Positions 9,501 to 17,043 of a stretch of DNA of 64,000 nucleotides are shown here, in pieces. Within the stretch, counting starts at the first letter, position 1. Every line of letters begins with the position of its first letter. Source of the stretch: Hirschia litorea (GTDB lineage Bacteria > Pseudomonadota > Alphaproteobacteria > Caulobacterales > Hyphomonadaceae); contig NZ_JBHTBR010000002.1 of assembly GCF_042665075.1 (NCBI RefSeq), forward strand, positions 62,001-126,000, written 5' to 3'. A model generated the notes under the pieces. It searched no databases. It was not told the origin of the DNA and was given only the letters and a program-made list of their open reading frames with translations. The translations under genes and the position numbers were made by a program.

Positions 9501-10722
9501 CAAGCCAGCATATGGAACACGCTTGAGATTTGGTGAAGGTGCCAAAGTTTCTGGTGGTGACCGTGTTGCTGATTGGGACCCGTTTGCGACACCAATTATC
9601 TCTGAAGCATCTGGTATTGTTCGCTATGAGGACATGCTTGATGGTTTGACAACACGTGATGAGACTGATGAAGCCACAGGTATTGCTTCAAAAGTGCTTG
9701 TTGACTGGCGATCAGGTGCAAAAGCTGCTGCAGACTTGAAGCCTGCTGTTGTTCTTGTTGACGGCAATGGTGAAGTTGTGAAACTGGAAAATGGAACGGA
9801 AGCTCGTTACCACTTGCCAGTGGATGCGATTCTATCTGTTGCTGAAGGCGATGAGATGAAGCCTGGTGACATGGTTGCACGTCTTCAAACAGGTGGTGCT
9901 AAAACAAAAGATATCACGGGTGGTCTACCACGTGTGGCTGAATTGTTTGAAGCACGTCGTCCAAAAGATCACGCGATTATCGCTGAATTGGATGGTACAG
10001 TAGAGTTTGGACGCGACTATAAAAACAAGCGCCGTATTCGTCTGTTACCAACTGAAGAAGGTCGCGAGCCTGTTGAATATTTGATCCCTAAAGGTAAGCA
10101 CCTTCTTATCCAAGAAGGCGACCTTATCAAAAAAGGTGAATATATTCTGGATGGTAACCCAGCACCGCAAGATATTCTTGCAATTATGGGTGTCGAAGCT
10201 CTAGCCAACTATCTGGTTGATGAAGTCCAGAAAGTTTACCGTCTTCAGGGTGTGCCTATCGACGATAAACACATTGAGGTAATCGTGCGTCAAATGCTTC
10301 AAAAAGTTGAAGTGACAGACGCAGGTGAAACAATGTTGTTGAAAGGTGAGACAATTGATGCGGTTGAGTTTGAAGATGCAAACTCTGCTGCGCGTCGTGC
10401 GAAGAAGCGTGAGGCGATTGGTACGCCAATCCTTCTAGGGATTACGAAGGCGTCTCTACAGACACGTTCGTTCATCTCTGCAGCATCGTTCCAAGAGACT
10501 ACACGCGTGCTTACTGAGGCTTCTGTACAGGGTAAAATTGATACTCTTGAGGGCCTTAAAGAGAACGTTATTGTCGGGCGTCTTATCCCTGCTGGTACTG
10601 GTGCAGCGCTTCGTAAGTATCGTAAGATTGCTTATGATCGTGATATTAAATTGCGTGAGCAACGCAAAGTTAATGCAGCTGTCGAAGCACTTCCAGCTCC
10701 GGAAGCTCCGGCTGAAGAGTAA
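6529..10722 (+). CDS. rpoC: DNA-directed RNA polymerase subunit beta'
   Basis: Encodes beta' (1397 aa). The catalytic Mg-binding motif NADFDGDQ is at residues 460-467, supplying the three aspartates D462, D464 and D466. An N-terminal zinc-binding cluster (CLCGKYK ... CEKCGVEV) and the second zinc site (CETRNGVCASCYGRDLARG) are intact. The ATG at 6529 is chosen because the protein then opens MSQEVSNLYNP as in relatives; an in-frame start at 6469 would add 20 unconserved residues. AAGGGAG at 6511-6517 is the likely ribosome-binding site, with a rather long spacer. A strong terminator follows. Confidence 0.99.
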   Translation: MSQEVSNLYNPNAPAPNFEAIQISIASPEQIRDWSSGEIKKPETINYRTFKPERDGLFCARIFGPVKDYECLCGKYKRIKYRGVTCEKCGVEVTLARVRRERMGHIDLAAPVAHIWFLKSLPSRISLMLDMTLKDVERVLYFEAYIVTEPGLTPLEPKQLLTEEEYMDAQDEYGEDSFTGMIGAEAVRELLINMDLEAVADQLREDLAEATGELKPKKIAKRLKIIENFMHSGSRPEWMIMTIVPVIPPELRPLVPLDGGRFATSDLNDLYRRVINRNNRLKRLMELRAPDIIIRNEKRMLQESVDALFDNGRRGRVITGTNKRPLKSLSDMLKGKQGRFRQNLLGKRVDYSGRSVIVVGPELKLHQCGLPKKMALELFKPFIYSRLEAKGLTGTVKAAKKMVEKEKPEVWDILEEVIREHPIMLNRAPTLHRLGIQAFEPKLIEGKAIQLHPLACAAFNADFDGDQMAVHVPLSLEAQLEARVLMMATNNILSPANGKPIVVPSQDIILGLYYLSIVKENEPGEGMVFADMAEIEHALAERSLTIHTKIKARYNSFDADGNKVSRLIETTPGRMMIIECLPKVAGINPDLVNELMTKKAVGRIIDTVYRACGQKATVLFCDAIMAVGFREAARGGISFGKDDMVIPEAKIKLVQDTRDQVTEYERQYADGLITRGEKYNKVVDVWSQCTDKVADAMMDASAEPKVDPVTGRQDEANSVFMMAHSGARGSKNQMKQLAGMRGLMAKPSGEIIETPIVSNFKEGLSVLEYFNSTHGARKGLADTALKTANSGYLTRRLVDVAQDSIITEQDCGTERGITLAAVMNGAEVVVSLGDRVLGRTTAEDIKHPSTDDIVAPANTYIEEELATSIDELGIASVKVRSVLTCETRNGVCASCYGRDLARGTRVNEGEAVGVIAAQSIGEPGTQLTMRTFHIGGAAQVSTESSVDAAFAGKLAFENAALVEREDKTFVVVGRSMEVKIVDEDGRVRQTFKPAYGTRLRFGEGAKVSGGDRVADWDPFATPIISEASGIVRYEDMLDGLTTRDETDEATGIASKVLVDWRSGAKAAADLKPAVVLVDGNGEVVKLENGTEARYHLPVDAILSVAEGDEMKPGDMVARLQTGGAKTKDITGGLPRVAELFEARRPKDHAIIAELDGTVEFGRDYKNKRRIRLLPTEEGREPVEYLIPKGKHLLIQEGDLIKKGEYILDGNPAPQDILAIMGVEALANYLVDEVQKVYRLQGVPIDDKHIEVIVRQMLQKVEVTDAGETMLLKGETIDAVEFEDANSAARRAKKREAIGTPILLGITKASLQTRSFISAASFQETTRVLTEASVQGKIDTLEGLKENVIVGRLIPAGTGAALRKYRKIAYDRDIKLREQRKVNAAVEALPAPEAPAEE

Positions 10723-10749
10723 TAAGCTTTATAGCTTTTAAATTTAGGA

Positions 10750-10779
10750 GGGCAGTTCCGTAGGAGCTGCCCTTTTTTT
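10750..10779 (+). terminator. Rho-independent terminator after rpoC
   Basis: GGGCAGTTCC (10750-10759) pairs with GGAGCTGCCC (10763-10772) around a GTA loop, with one G-U pair, and is followed by seven T residues. This is a textbook intrinsic terminator ending the rplKAJL-rpoBC transcript. Confidence 0.93.
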
Positions 10780-11412
10780 GTCTGCGCCACCAAACAGTAA
10801 GAGGAGAGTTAGTCTGCTGTTATCTAGCCGCCTATGACGTGGCCTCGGAGTCGTGTGGGGCAGGTGCTGAGCTGTACCTTGTACGGTCATGTTGTGGTGT
10901 GACTGTGACCTATATCAGTATATAAAGCCTACCGCTCGGATCTTGAGGAAGATGTCCGTGTTTAATTTTGGAATTGGTTATGTTATTTTCTTCTTATTCC
11001 GGAAGATTTTTCCAGTAGATTCGATTGTGAATTGATCGGTTAAATATTGCGAAGGAAAAAGGCATATTCTTCTTATAGGGGAATGATTGGGTCTTAAAAG
11101 TCGATGCAGGCTTGCGCTTAAAGGGGATTTATCACCTCTTTTTAGGAATTAGCGTAACTGATGCTAATGAATCACTTGACCCAGCACTCTAGGATGAGTA
11201 TGACCCCCGCTCACGTTGCGCGTAAACGATGTTCTATAAGCGTTGAATATTGTTTTAGCACCTGAGAATTCTGAAGTGCGAAAGCCTTCAAATTAGTAAT
11301 ATAGAGTAGCCGGGGCGGGCAGGGGTCTGCTGCGGCTATGTGATTTGGAATTTGGTATCGCGTATTGGCTGAACTGGTCTGCGCTATACTGTTTGGAAAA
11401 GAGCGAGGGCTG
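10780..11412 (+). other. Gene-free region between rpoC terminator and rpsL
   Basis: I see no convincing coding region here. It holds a weak terminator-like hairpin at 11120-11141 (AAAGGGG with CCTCTTT, then a T-run), the rpsL promoter at 11176-11204, and a transcribed leader of roughly 200 bases before rpsL. The upstream ~340 bases are AT-rich and unassigned. Confidence 0.6.
11176..11204 (+). promoter_or_regulatory. Sigma70-type promoter for the rpsL-rpsG-fusA-tuf operon
   Basis: A -35 box TTGACC (11176-11181) and a -10 box TATGAC (11199-11204) are separated by exactly 17 bases. This is the best promoter match in the gap between rpoC and rpsL. Transcription from it would leave a leader of about 200 bases before the rpsL start, long enough for a regulatory fold. 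Confidence 0.6.
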
Positions 11413-11784
11413 ATGCCTACGATTCAACAGTTGATCCGCAAGCCGCGTCAAGACAAGGCAAGACGGAACAAGGTGCCGGCTCTGAAGGCCTGCCCACAGC
11501 GTCGCGGTGTTTGTACGCGCGTTTACACAACAACACCTAAGAAGCCAAACTCAGCGCTTCGTAAGGTTGCGAAAGTACGTTTGACTTCTGGTTATGAGTC
11601 AATTTGTTACATTCCGGGTGAGGGGCATAACCTTCAGGAGCACTCAGTTGTTCTTATCCGTGGTGGACGTGTGCGCGACCTTCCTGGTGTGCGTTACACA
11701 ATCCTTCGCGGCGTCTTGGATACTCAAGGCGTAAAAGACCGTAAGAAACGTCGTTCACACTACGGTGTGAAGCGCCCGAAATAA
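11413..11784 (+). CDS. rpsL: 30S ribosomal protein S12
   Basis: Encodes S12 (123 aa), part of the decoding centre controlling translational accuracy and the binding site of streptomycin. The ATG at 11413 gives MPTIQQLIRKPRQ, matching the family, with GAGGG at 11405-11409; the extra 16 residues of a longer frame are not conserved. TTTPKKPNS carries the usual Lys43. The other streptomycin-determining position is changed: the loop reads GGRVRDLPGVRY, so residue 88 is Arg instead of the normal Lys. The SGYESICY segment (59-66) also departs from the common NGFEV type. Confidence 0.98.
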   Translation: MPTIQQLIRKPRQDKARRNKVPALKACPQRRGVCTRVYTTTPKKPNSALRKVAKVRLTSGYESICYIPGEGHNLQEHSVVLIRGGRVRDLPGVRYTILRGVLDTQGVKDRKKRRSHYGVKRPK

Positions 11785-11793
11785 GAGTAAGAT

Positions 11794-12264
11794 ATGTCAC
11801 GTCGCCACCGCGCAGAAAAACGCCAAATCCTACCGGACGCTCAGTTCGGCGATTTAATTCTTTCAAAATTCATGAACCTCCTCATGATCGACGGCAAGAA
11901 GTCCAAAGCAGAACGTATTGTTTACGGTGCTTTGGAGATTGTCACTGATCGTGCAAAACGCGATGCTGTTGAGCTGTTCCACGAAGCGTTGGACAATGTG
12001 TCCCCATCTGTGGAAGTACGTTCCCGTCGTGTTGGTGGTGCTACGTATCAGGTGCCTGTTGAGGTTCGTCCTGAGCGTCGTCAAGCTTTGGCTATCCGTT
12101 GGATGGTTGCTGCTTCTCGTGCGCGCTCAGAGAGCACAATGCGCGAGCGTCTAGCTGGTGAGTTGCTTGATGCAGCTAACGGGCGCGGCGCTGCAGTGAA
12201 GAAGCGTGAAGACACACACCGTATGGCTGAGGCCAACCGTGCGTTCTCACACTATCGCTGGTAA
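11794..12264 (+). CDS. rpsG: 30S ribosomal protein S7
   Basis: Encodes S7 (156 aa), the primary assembly protein of the small-subunit head, contacting 16S rRNA and E-site tRNA. The family opening MSRRHRAEKR, the YQVPVEVRPERRQALA segment and the C-terminal KREDTHRMAEANRAFSHYRW are all present. It begins nine bases after rpsL and is followed by fusA in the classical str operon order. In enterobacteria S7 is the operon's translational repressor; here this is inference. Confidence 0.98.
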   Translation: MSRRHRAEKRQILPDAQFGDLILSKFMNLLMIDGKKSKAERIVYGALEIVTDRAKRDAVELFHEALDNVSPSVEVRSRRVGGATYQVPVEVRPERRQALAIRWMVAASRARSESTMRERLAGELLDAANGRGAAVKKREDTHRMAEANRAFSHYRW

Positions 12265-12309
12265 TTCGTTTTAGTATTTTAACACTCCAAATTCAGGGTG
12301 ACTTAGGCC

Positions 12310-14388
12310 ATGCCTCGTACGCATAAGCTCGAAGACTATCGTAACTTCGGAATCATGGCGCACATCGACGCGGGTAAAACCACGACGACTGAGCGTATTC
12401 TTTACTACACTGGTAAATCGCACAAAATCGGTGAAGTTCACGATGGTGCGGCTACCATGGACTGGATGGCCCAAGAGCAAGAGCGCGGTATTACAATCAC
12501 GTCTGCTGCGACCACGTGTTTTTGGAACGAAAAACGTCTAAACATTATTGATACTCCAGGGCACGTTGACTTCACTATTGAGGTTGAGCGTTCTCTGCGT
12601 GTGCTCGATGGTGCAGTTTGTTGTCTTGATGCCAATGCTGGTGTTGAGCCTCAAACCGAGACTGTTTGGCGTCAAGCTGATAAATATAAAGTGCCTCGCA
12701 TGATATTCATCAACAAGATGGATAAGCTTGGTGCTGATTTCTACCGTTGTGTGGAAATGGTTGTTGATCGCTTGGGTGCGACTCCTTTGTGCTTGCAGAT
12801 CCCAATCGGGTCTGAGAACCAATATAAAGGTATGGTCGACATCGTTAAGATGCGTTCTGTTATTTGGCTTGAAGAGAGCTTGGGTGCGAAGTTTGAGTAT
12901 GGTGAAATCCCTGCTGATCTAGCTGATAAAGCTCAAGAGTATCGTGACAAGCTAATTGAGACGGCTGTTGAAGCTGATGAAGCTGCAATGGAAGCTTACC
13001 TTGAAGGTGAGGAGCCAAATGAAGAGCAGCTTAAAGCGTTGATCCGTAAGGGTTGTATCGCGAACCTGTTCGTGCCGATCTTGTGTGGTACTGCGTTTAA
13101 AAACAAAGGTGTTCAGCCTTTGCTTGATGCTGTTGTTGATTACTTGCCGTCTCCGCTAGATATTCCGGCGATTAAAGGTATTGACGCTAAAACAGAAGAG
13201 CCATTGACTCGTAAAGCTGACGACAATGAGCCGCTTGGTATGCTTGCGTTCAAAATTATGAACGACCCGTTCGTGGGAACATTGACATTCTGTCGTATCT
13301 ACTCAGGTAAGCTGGTTAAAGGTACAACAATGTTGAACACGGTTAAGGGTAAGAAAGAGCGTATTGGTCGTATGCTTGAGATGCACTCTAACGATCGTAA
13401 AGATATTGAAGAGGCGTTTGCTGGTGACATCGTTGCTGTTGCCGGTCTAAAGGATACAACAACTGGTGATACGATTTCAGATCCAGCTCACCCAGCGATC
13501 CTAGAGCGTATGGAATTTCCTGAGCCTGTTATTGAGATTGCTGTAGAGCCAAAAACGAAAGCAGACCAAGAGAAAATGGGTCTTGCTCTTCAGAAGTTGG
13601 CTGCTGAGGATCCTTCATTCCGTGTAAAAACTGATGAAGAGTCCGGTCAGACAATTATGGCGGGTATGGGTGAGCTTCACCTTGATATTCTCGTTGACCG
13701 TATGAAGCGTGAATTCGGTGTTGAAGCTAACATTGGTCAGCCTCAAGTTGCTTACCGTGAATCTCTTGGCCGTGCGGCTGAGGTTGTGTTCACTCACAAG
13801 AAGCAATCTGGTGGTTCTGGTCAGTTCGCTGAAGTTAAGATGATTTTCGAGCCGCTTGAGCCGGGCGAAGGATTTATCTTTGAAAGTAAAGTTGTGGGTG
13901 GTTCTGTTCCTAAAGAATACATTCCGGGTGTTGAGAAGGGTGTGAAAAGCATTAAGGATTCTGGTCCTCTTGCTGGTTTCCCTGTTATCGACTTTAAAGC
14001 AACATTGCTTGAAGGTAAGTATCACGATGTTGACTCCTCCGTGTTGGCGTTTGAAATCGCGGCACGTGGTGCCTTCCGTGATGCCGCAAGCAAAGCTCAA
14101 ATTAAGTTGCTTGAGCCTGTGATGAAGGTAGAAGTAATTTCACCGGAAGAATATGTCGGTGGAGTGATTGGTGACTTGAACTCACGTCGTGGGCAAGTTT
14201 CTGGTCAAGAAGTGCGTGGTGTAGCTGTTGTTGTTTCAGCTATGGTGCCACTTTCAAATATGTTCGGTTACGTGAACACGTTGCGGTCAATGACCCAGGG
14301 CCGAGCACAGTACAGCATGCAGTTCGACCATTATGAGACAGTGCCAAACGCTGTGTCTAAAGAAGTCATTGAAAAACTGAATGGTTAA
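12310..14388 (+). CDS. fusA: Elongation factor G
   Basis: Encodes EF-G (692 aa), the GTPase driving ribosomal translocation and, with RRF, recycling. The P-loop AHIDAGKTT lies near residues 17-25, followed by the switch and G3 region DTPGHVDF and the G4 motif NKMD. Domains II to V follow, including the domain IV region with GGSGQFAEV. Length and start (MPRTHKLEDYRNFGIMAHIDAGK) are as in other alphaproteobacteria. It lies between rpsG and tuf. Confidence 0.98.
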   Translation: MPRTHKLEDYRNFGIMAHIDAGKTTTTERILYYTGKSHKIGEVHDGAATMDWMAQEQERGITITSAATTCFWNEKRLNIIDTPGHVDFTIEVERSLRVLDGAVCCLDANAGVEPQTETVWRQADKYKVPRMIFINKMDKLGADFYRCVEMVVDRLGATPLCLQIPIGSENQYKGMVDIVKMRSVIWLEESLGAKFEYGEIPADLADKAQEYRDKLIETAVEADEAAMEAYLEGEEPNEEQLKALIRKGCIANLFVPILCGTAFKNKGVQPLLDAVVDYLPSPLDIPAIKGIDAKTEEPLTRKADDNEPLGMLAFKIMNDPFVGTLTFCRIYSGKLVKGTTMLNTVKGKKERIGRMLEMHSNDRKDIEEAFAGDIVAVAGLKDTTTGDTISDPAHPAILERMEFPEPVIEIAVEPKTKADQEKMGLALQKLAAEDPSFRVKTDEESGQTIMAGMGELHLDILVDRMKREFGVEANIGQPQVAYRESLGRAAEVVFTHKKQSGGSGQFAEVKMIFEPLEPGEGFIFESKVVGGSVPKEYIPGVEKGVKSIKDSGPLAGFPVIDFKATLLEGKYHDVDSSVLAFEIAARGAFRDAASKAQIKLLEPVMKVEVISPEEYVGGVIGDLNSRRGQVSGQEVRGVAVVVSAMVPLSNMFGYVNTLRSMTQGRAQYSMQFDHYETVPNAVSKEVIEKLNG

Positions 14389-14442
14389 TCGATAAGTGCG
14401 GCGTAAGCCGTGTTGAATTAGGTCGTCCCAAGGAGTAATAAG

Positions 14443-15636
14443 ATGGCTAAGGAAAAATTTGAACGTAATAAACCGCACGTGAACATCGGTACGATTGGGC
14501 ACGTGGACCACGGTAAAACTACTCTTACAGCTGCGATCACTATGACGCTTGCTGAAGTGACTGGTGCTGAGAAGAAGTCTTATGAAGACATCGATAACGC
14601 GCCAGAAGAAAAAGCGCGTGGTATTACGATTAACACATCACACGTTGAGTATGAGACAGCTACACGTCACTACGCTCACGTTGACTGTCCAGGACACGCT
14701 GACTACGTGAAAAACATGATCACGGGTGCGGCTCAAATGGATGGTGCTATCCTTGTTGTGAACGCAGCAGATGGTCCAATGCCGCAAACTCGTGAGCACA
14801 TCTTGCTTGCGCGTCAGGTTGGTGTTCCTGCGCTTGTTGTTTTCTTGAACAAAGTTGACCAAGTTGATGATGAAGAGCTTCTAGAGCTTGTTGAAATGGA
14901 AATCCGTGAGCTACTTTCTGCTTACGACTTCCCAGGTGATGATATTCCTATCGTTGCTGGTTCAGCTTTGGCTGCTGTTGAAGGTCGTGACGACAACATC
15001 GGTAAAGAAAAAGTTCTTGAGCTTATGGCTGCTGTGGATGCTTACATTCCTGAGCCAGAGCGTCCAGTAGACCAACCATTCCTAATGCCGATTGAGGATG
15101 TGTTCTCAATCTCAGGTCGTGGTACAGTGGTAACTGGCCGTGTTGAGCGTGGTATTGTTAAAGTTGGTGAAGAAATTCACATCGTTGGTATTACTGAAGA
15201 AGTAACAACAACGACATGTACTGGTGTTGAGATGTTCCGTAAATTGCTTGATCAAGGTCAAGCAGGGGACAACGTTGGTGTTCTTCTTCGTGGTGTTGGT
15301 CGTGAAGACGTGCAGCGTGGTCAGGTTCTTTGTAAGCCTAAATCAATCACGCCTCACAAAAACTTCGTTGCTGAAGCATACATTCTGACAAAAGAAGAGG
15401 GTGGACGTCACACTCCATTCTTCACAAACTACCGTCCACAGTTCTACTTCCGTACTACTGACGTGACTGGTGTTGTGACACTTCCTGAAGGTACAGAGAT
15501 GGTTATGCCAGGTGATAACGTTAAAATGAACGTTGCACTTATCCAGCCGATCGCTATGGAAGAGAAGCTTCGCTTCGCTATCCGTGAAGGTGGTCGTACT
15601 GTTGGTGCTGGTGTTGTTGCTGCGATCACTGACTAA
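14443..15636 (+). CDS. tuf: Elongation factor Tu
   Basis: Encodes EF-Tu (397 aa), which delivers aminoacyl-tRNA to the ribosomal A site. The G motifs are intact: GHVDHGKT (P-loop), DCPGHADYVKNMI (G3) and NKVD (G4). AAGGAG lies upstream of the ATG. It is the last gene of the str operon and is closed by a strong terminator. Alphaproteobacteria often have a second tuf copy; none is in this window. The product call is certain. Confidence 0.98.
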   Translation: MAKEKFERNKPHVNIGTIGHVDHGKTTLTAAITMTLAEVTGAEKKSYEDIDNAPEEKARGITINTSHVEYETATRHYAHVDCPGHADYVKNMITGAAQMDGAILVVNAADGPMPQTREHILLARQVGVPALVVFLNKVDQVDDEELLELVEMEIRELLSAYDFPGDDIPIVAGSALAAVEGRDDNIGKEKVLELMAAVDAYIPEPERPVDQPFLMPIEDVFSISGRGTVVTGRVERGIVKVGEEIHIVGITEEVTTTTCTGVEMFRKLLDQGQAGDNVGVLLRGVGREDVQRGQVLCKPKSITPHKNFVAEAYILTKEEGGRHTPFFTNYRPQFYFRTTDVTGVVTLPEGTEMVMPGDNVKMNVALIQPIAMEEKLRFAIREGGRTVGAGVVAAITD

Positions 15637-15672
15637 GTTTAGTATCGCTAGCGCAAGCTAGAAGAATTAAGA

Positions 15673-15701
15673 AAGCCCGGCCCCTGTGGTCGGGCTTTTT
15701 T
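15673..15701 (+). terminator. Rho-independent terminator after tuf
   Basis: AAGCCCGGCC (15673-15682) pairs with GGTCGGGCTT (15688-15697), one G-U pair, loop CCTGT, followed by a run of T. It ends the str operon and separates it from the S10 operon promoter. Confidence 0.9.
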
Positions 15702-15807
15702 GTGTTTGGATGCTGGTTGTGGTGATCCGAGAAAGTGATGAGAAATCTGATTTTTATAAGAATCTGCGATTCTTTTCATATTTCTTTGATTCAAGCGTAA
15801 CAAACAG

Positions 15808-15836
15808 TTGACGACTCGGGAGTCGGAGACTAATAA
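15808..15836 (+). promoter_or_regulatory. Sigma70-type promoter of the S10-spc ribosomal operon
   Basis: TTGACG (15808-15813), a 17-base spacer and TAATAA (15831-15836) give a near-consensus promoter about 170 bases upstream of rpsJ. The spacer contains a perfect inverted repeat CGACTC-GG-GAGTCG (15812-15825), which overlaps the -35 end and could bind a regulator or simply be chance. The gap 15702-16003 holds no gene. Confidence 0.7.
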
Positions 15837-16003
15837 GGCCCTTCTCTTGCGACGGTGGTCGTGCGAAGTGCCTTTTAGAGAGCGCAGATGTAAACACACC
15901 GGCAAGCGAATAAGACGAAACAATTATTTTTACACGCGACGTCCTGCCACGGGGATTGGTTCTCCTTGGTATATGGCGCGTTTCAGTTTATCGGGCGGAT
16001 CTC

Positions 16004-16324
16004 ATGGACCGACAAAACATTCGTATTAGGCTAAAAGCCTTCGACCACCGCGCGCTGGATCAGTCCGCTCGCGAAATCGTGTCGACCGCTAAGCGCACAG
16101 GCGCTGATGTGCGTGGTCCTGTGCCATTGCCTACTCGTATCGAAAAGTTCACAGTAAACCGTTCTCCACACGTGAATAAGAAGTCACGTGAGCAGTTCGA
16201 GATCAGAACACACAAGCGCGTATTGGACATTGTGGATCCTACTCCACAAACTGTTGATGCGCTTATGAAGCTTGATCTTTCAGCGGGTGTTGCTGTTGAA
16301 ATCAAACTTGAGGGAGCCCGCTAA
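16004..16324 (+). CDS. rpsJ: 30S ribosomal protein S10
   Basis: Encodes S10 (106 aa), a head protein of the small subunit that in other bacteria also pairs with NusB in antitermination. The ATG at 16004 gives MDRQNIRIRLKAFDHR, matching the family; the 16 extra residues of the longer frame from 15956 are not conserved. The GPVPLPTRIEKFTVNRSPHV and REQFEIRTHKR segments are diagnostic. It is the first gene of the S10 operon and lies two bases from rplC. Confidence 0.97.
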   Translation: MDRQNIRIRLKAFDHRALDQSAREIVSTAKRTGADVRGPVPLPTRIEKFTVNRSPHVNKKSREQFEIRTHKRVLDIVDPTPQTVDALMKLDLSAGVAVEIKLEGAR

Positions 16325-16326
16325 TC

Positions 16327-17043
16327 ATGCGTACGGGTTTGCTTGCTAAGAAATTGGGTATGACACGCGTCTTCGCTGAAGATGGTGCTCACGTACCTGT
16401 GACTGTGCTTCAGCTTGATGGTTGTCAGGTTGTTGGTCAGCGTACAAAAGAGCGTGACGGCTATGTTGCGCTTCAGCTAGGTGCTGGTTCTCGTAAAGCT
16501 AAGAATGTGACTAAGCCAATGCGCGGTCAGTTTGCGGCTGCGAAAGTTGAGCCTAAAGCAGTTCTCCGCGAGTTTCGCGTTGAGGAAGATATGCTGGTGG
16601 ATATCGGTTCTGAGTTTTCTGCAGAGCACTTCGTGCCAGGTCAGAAAGTAGATATCGCTGGTGTTGCTAAGGGTAAGGGTTTTGCTGGTGCGATGAAGCG
16701 TTGGAATTTTGGTGGATTGCGCGCATCACACGGTGTGTCTATCTCTCACCGTGCGCTTGGTTCTACTGGTCAATGTCAAGATCCGGGTAAGGTTTTTAAA
16801 GGTAAGAAGATGGCTGGTCAGTACGGTAACGTGCGTATCACCACTCAAAACCTTGAAGTCGTTCGCGTTGATGCTGATCGTGGTTTGGTTCTCGTTAAGG
16901 GTGCTGTTCCAAGTGCTCGTAACGGATGGGTTGAAGTTCGCGATGCTGTTAAGAAGGCTGTGCCTGCTGATGTGCCTACACCGGCTGGTTTGAAGGTCGC
17001 TGCTGCAGCTGCTGAAGTGTCAGCTGAGGGAGGCGAAGCCTAA
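16327..17043 (+). CDS. rplC: 50S ribosomal protein L3
   Basis: Encodes L3 (238 aa), which binds 23S rRNA near the peptidyl transferase centre and is among the first proteins in large-subunit assembly. The opening MRTGLLAKKLGMTRVF, the central GVAKGKGFAGAMKRWNFGG and SHRALGSTGQCQDPGKVFKGKKM regions are typical; the QCQDPG glutamine is the usual methylation site of the family. A short Ala/Glu-rich C-terminal tail follows the core. Its stop overlaps the rplD start by one base. Confidence 0.97.
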   Translation: MRTGLLAKKLGMTRVFAEDGAHVPVTVLQLDGCQVVGQRTKERDGYVALQLGAGSRKAKNVTKPMRGQFAAAKVEPKAVLREFRVEEDMLVDIGSEFSAEHFVPGQKVDIAGVAKGKGFAGAMKRWNFGGLRASHGVSISHRALGSTGQCQDPGKVFKGKKMAGQYGNVRITTQNLEVVRVDADRGLVLVKGAVPSARNGWVEVRDAVKKAVPADVPTPAGLKVAAAAAEVSAEGGEA

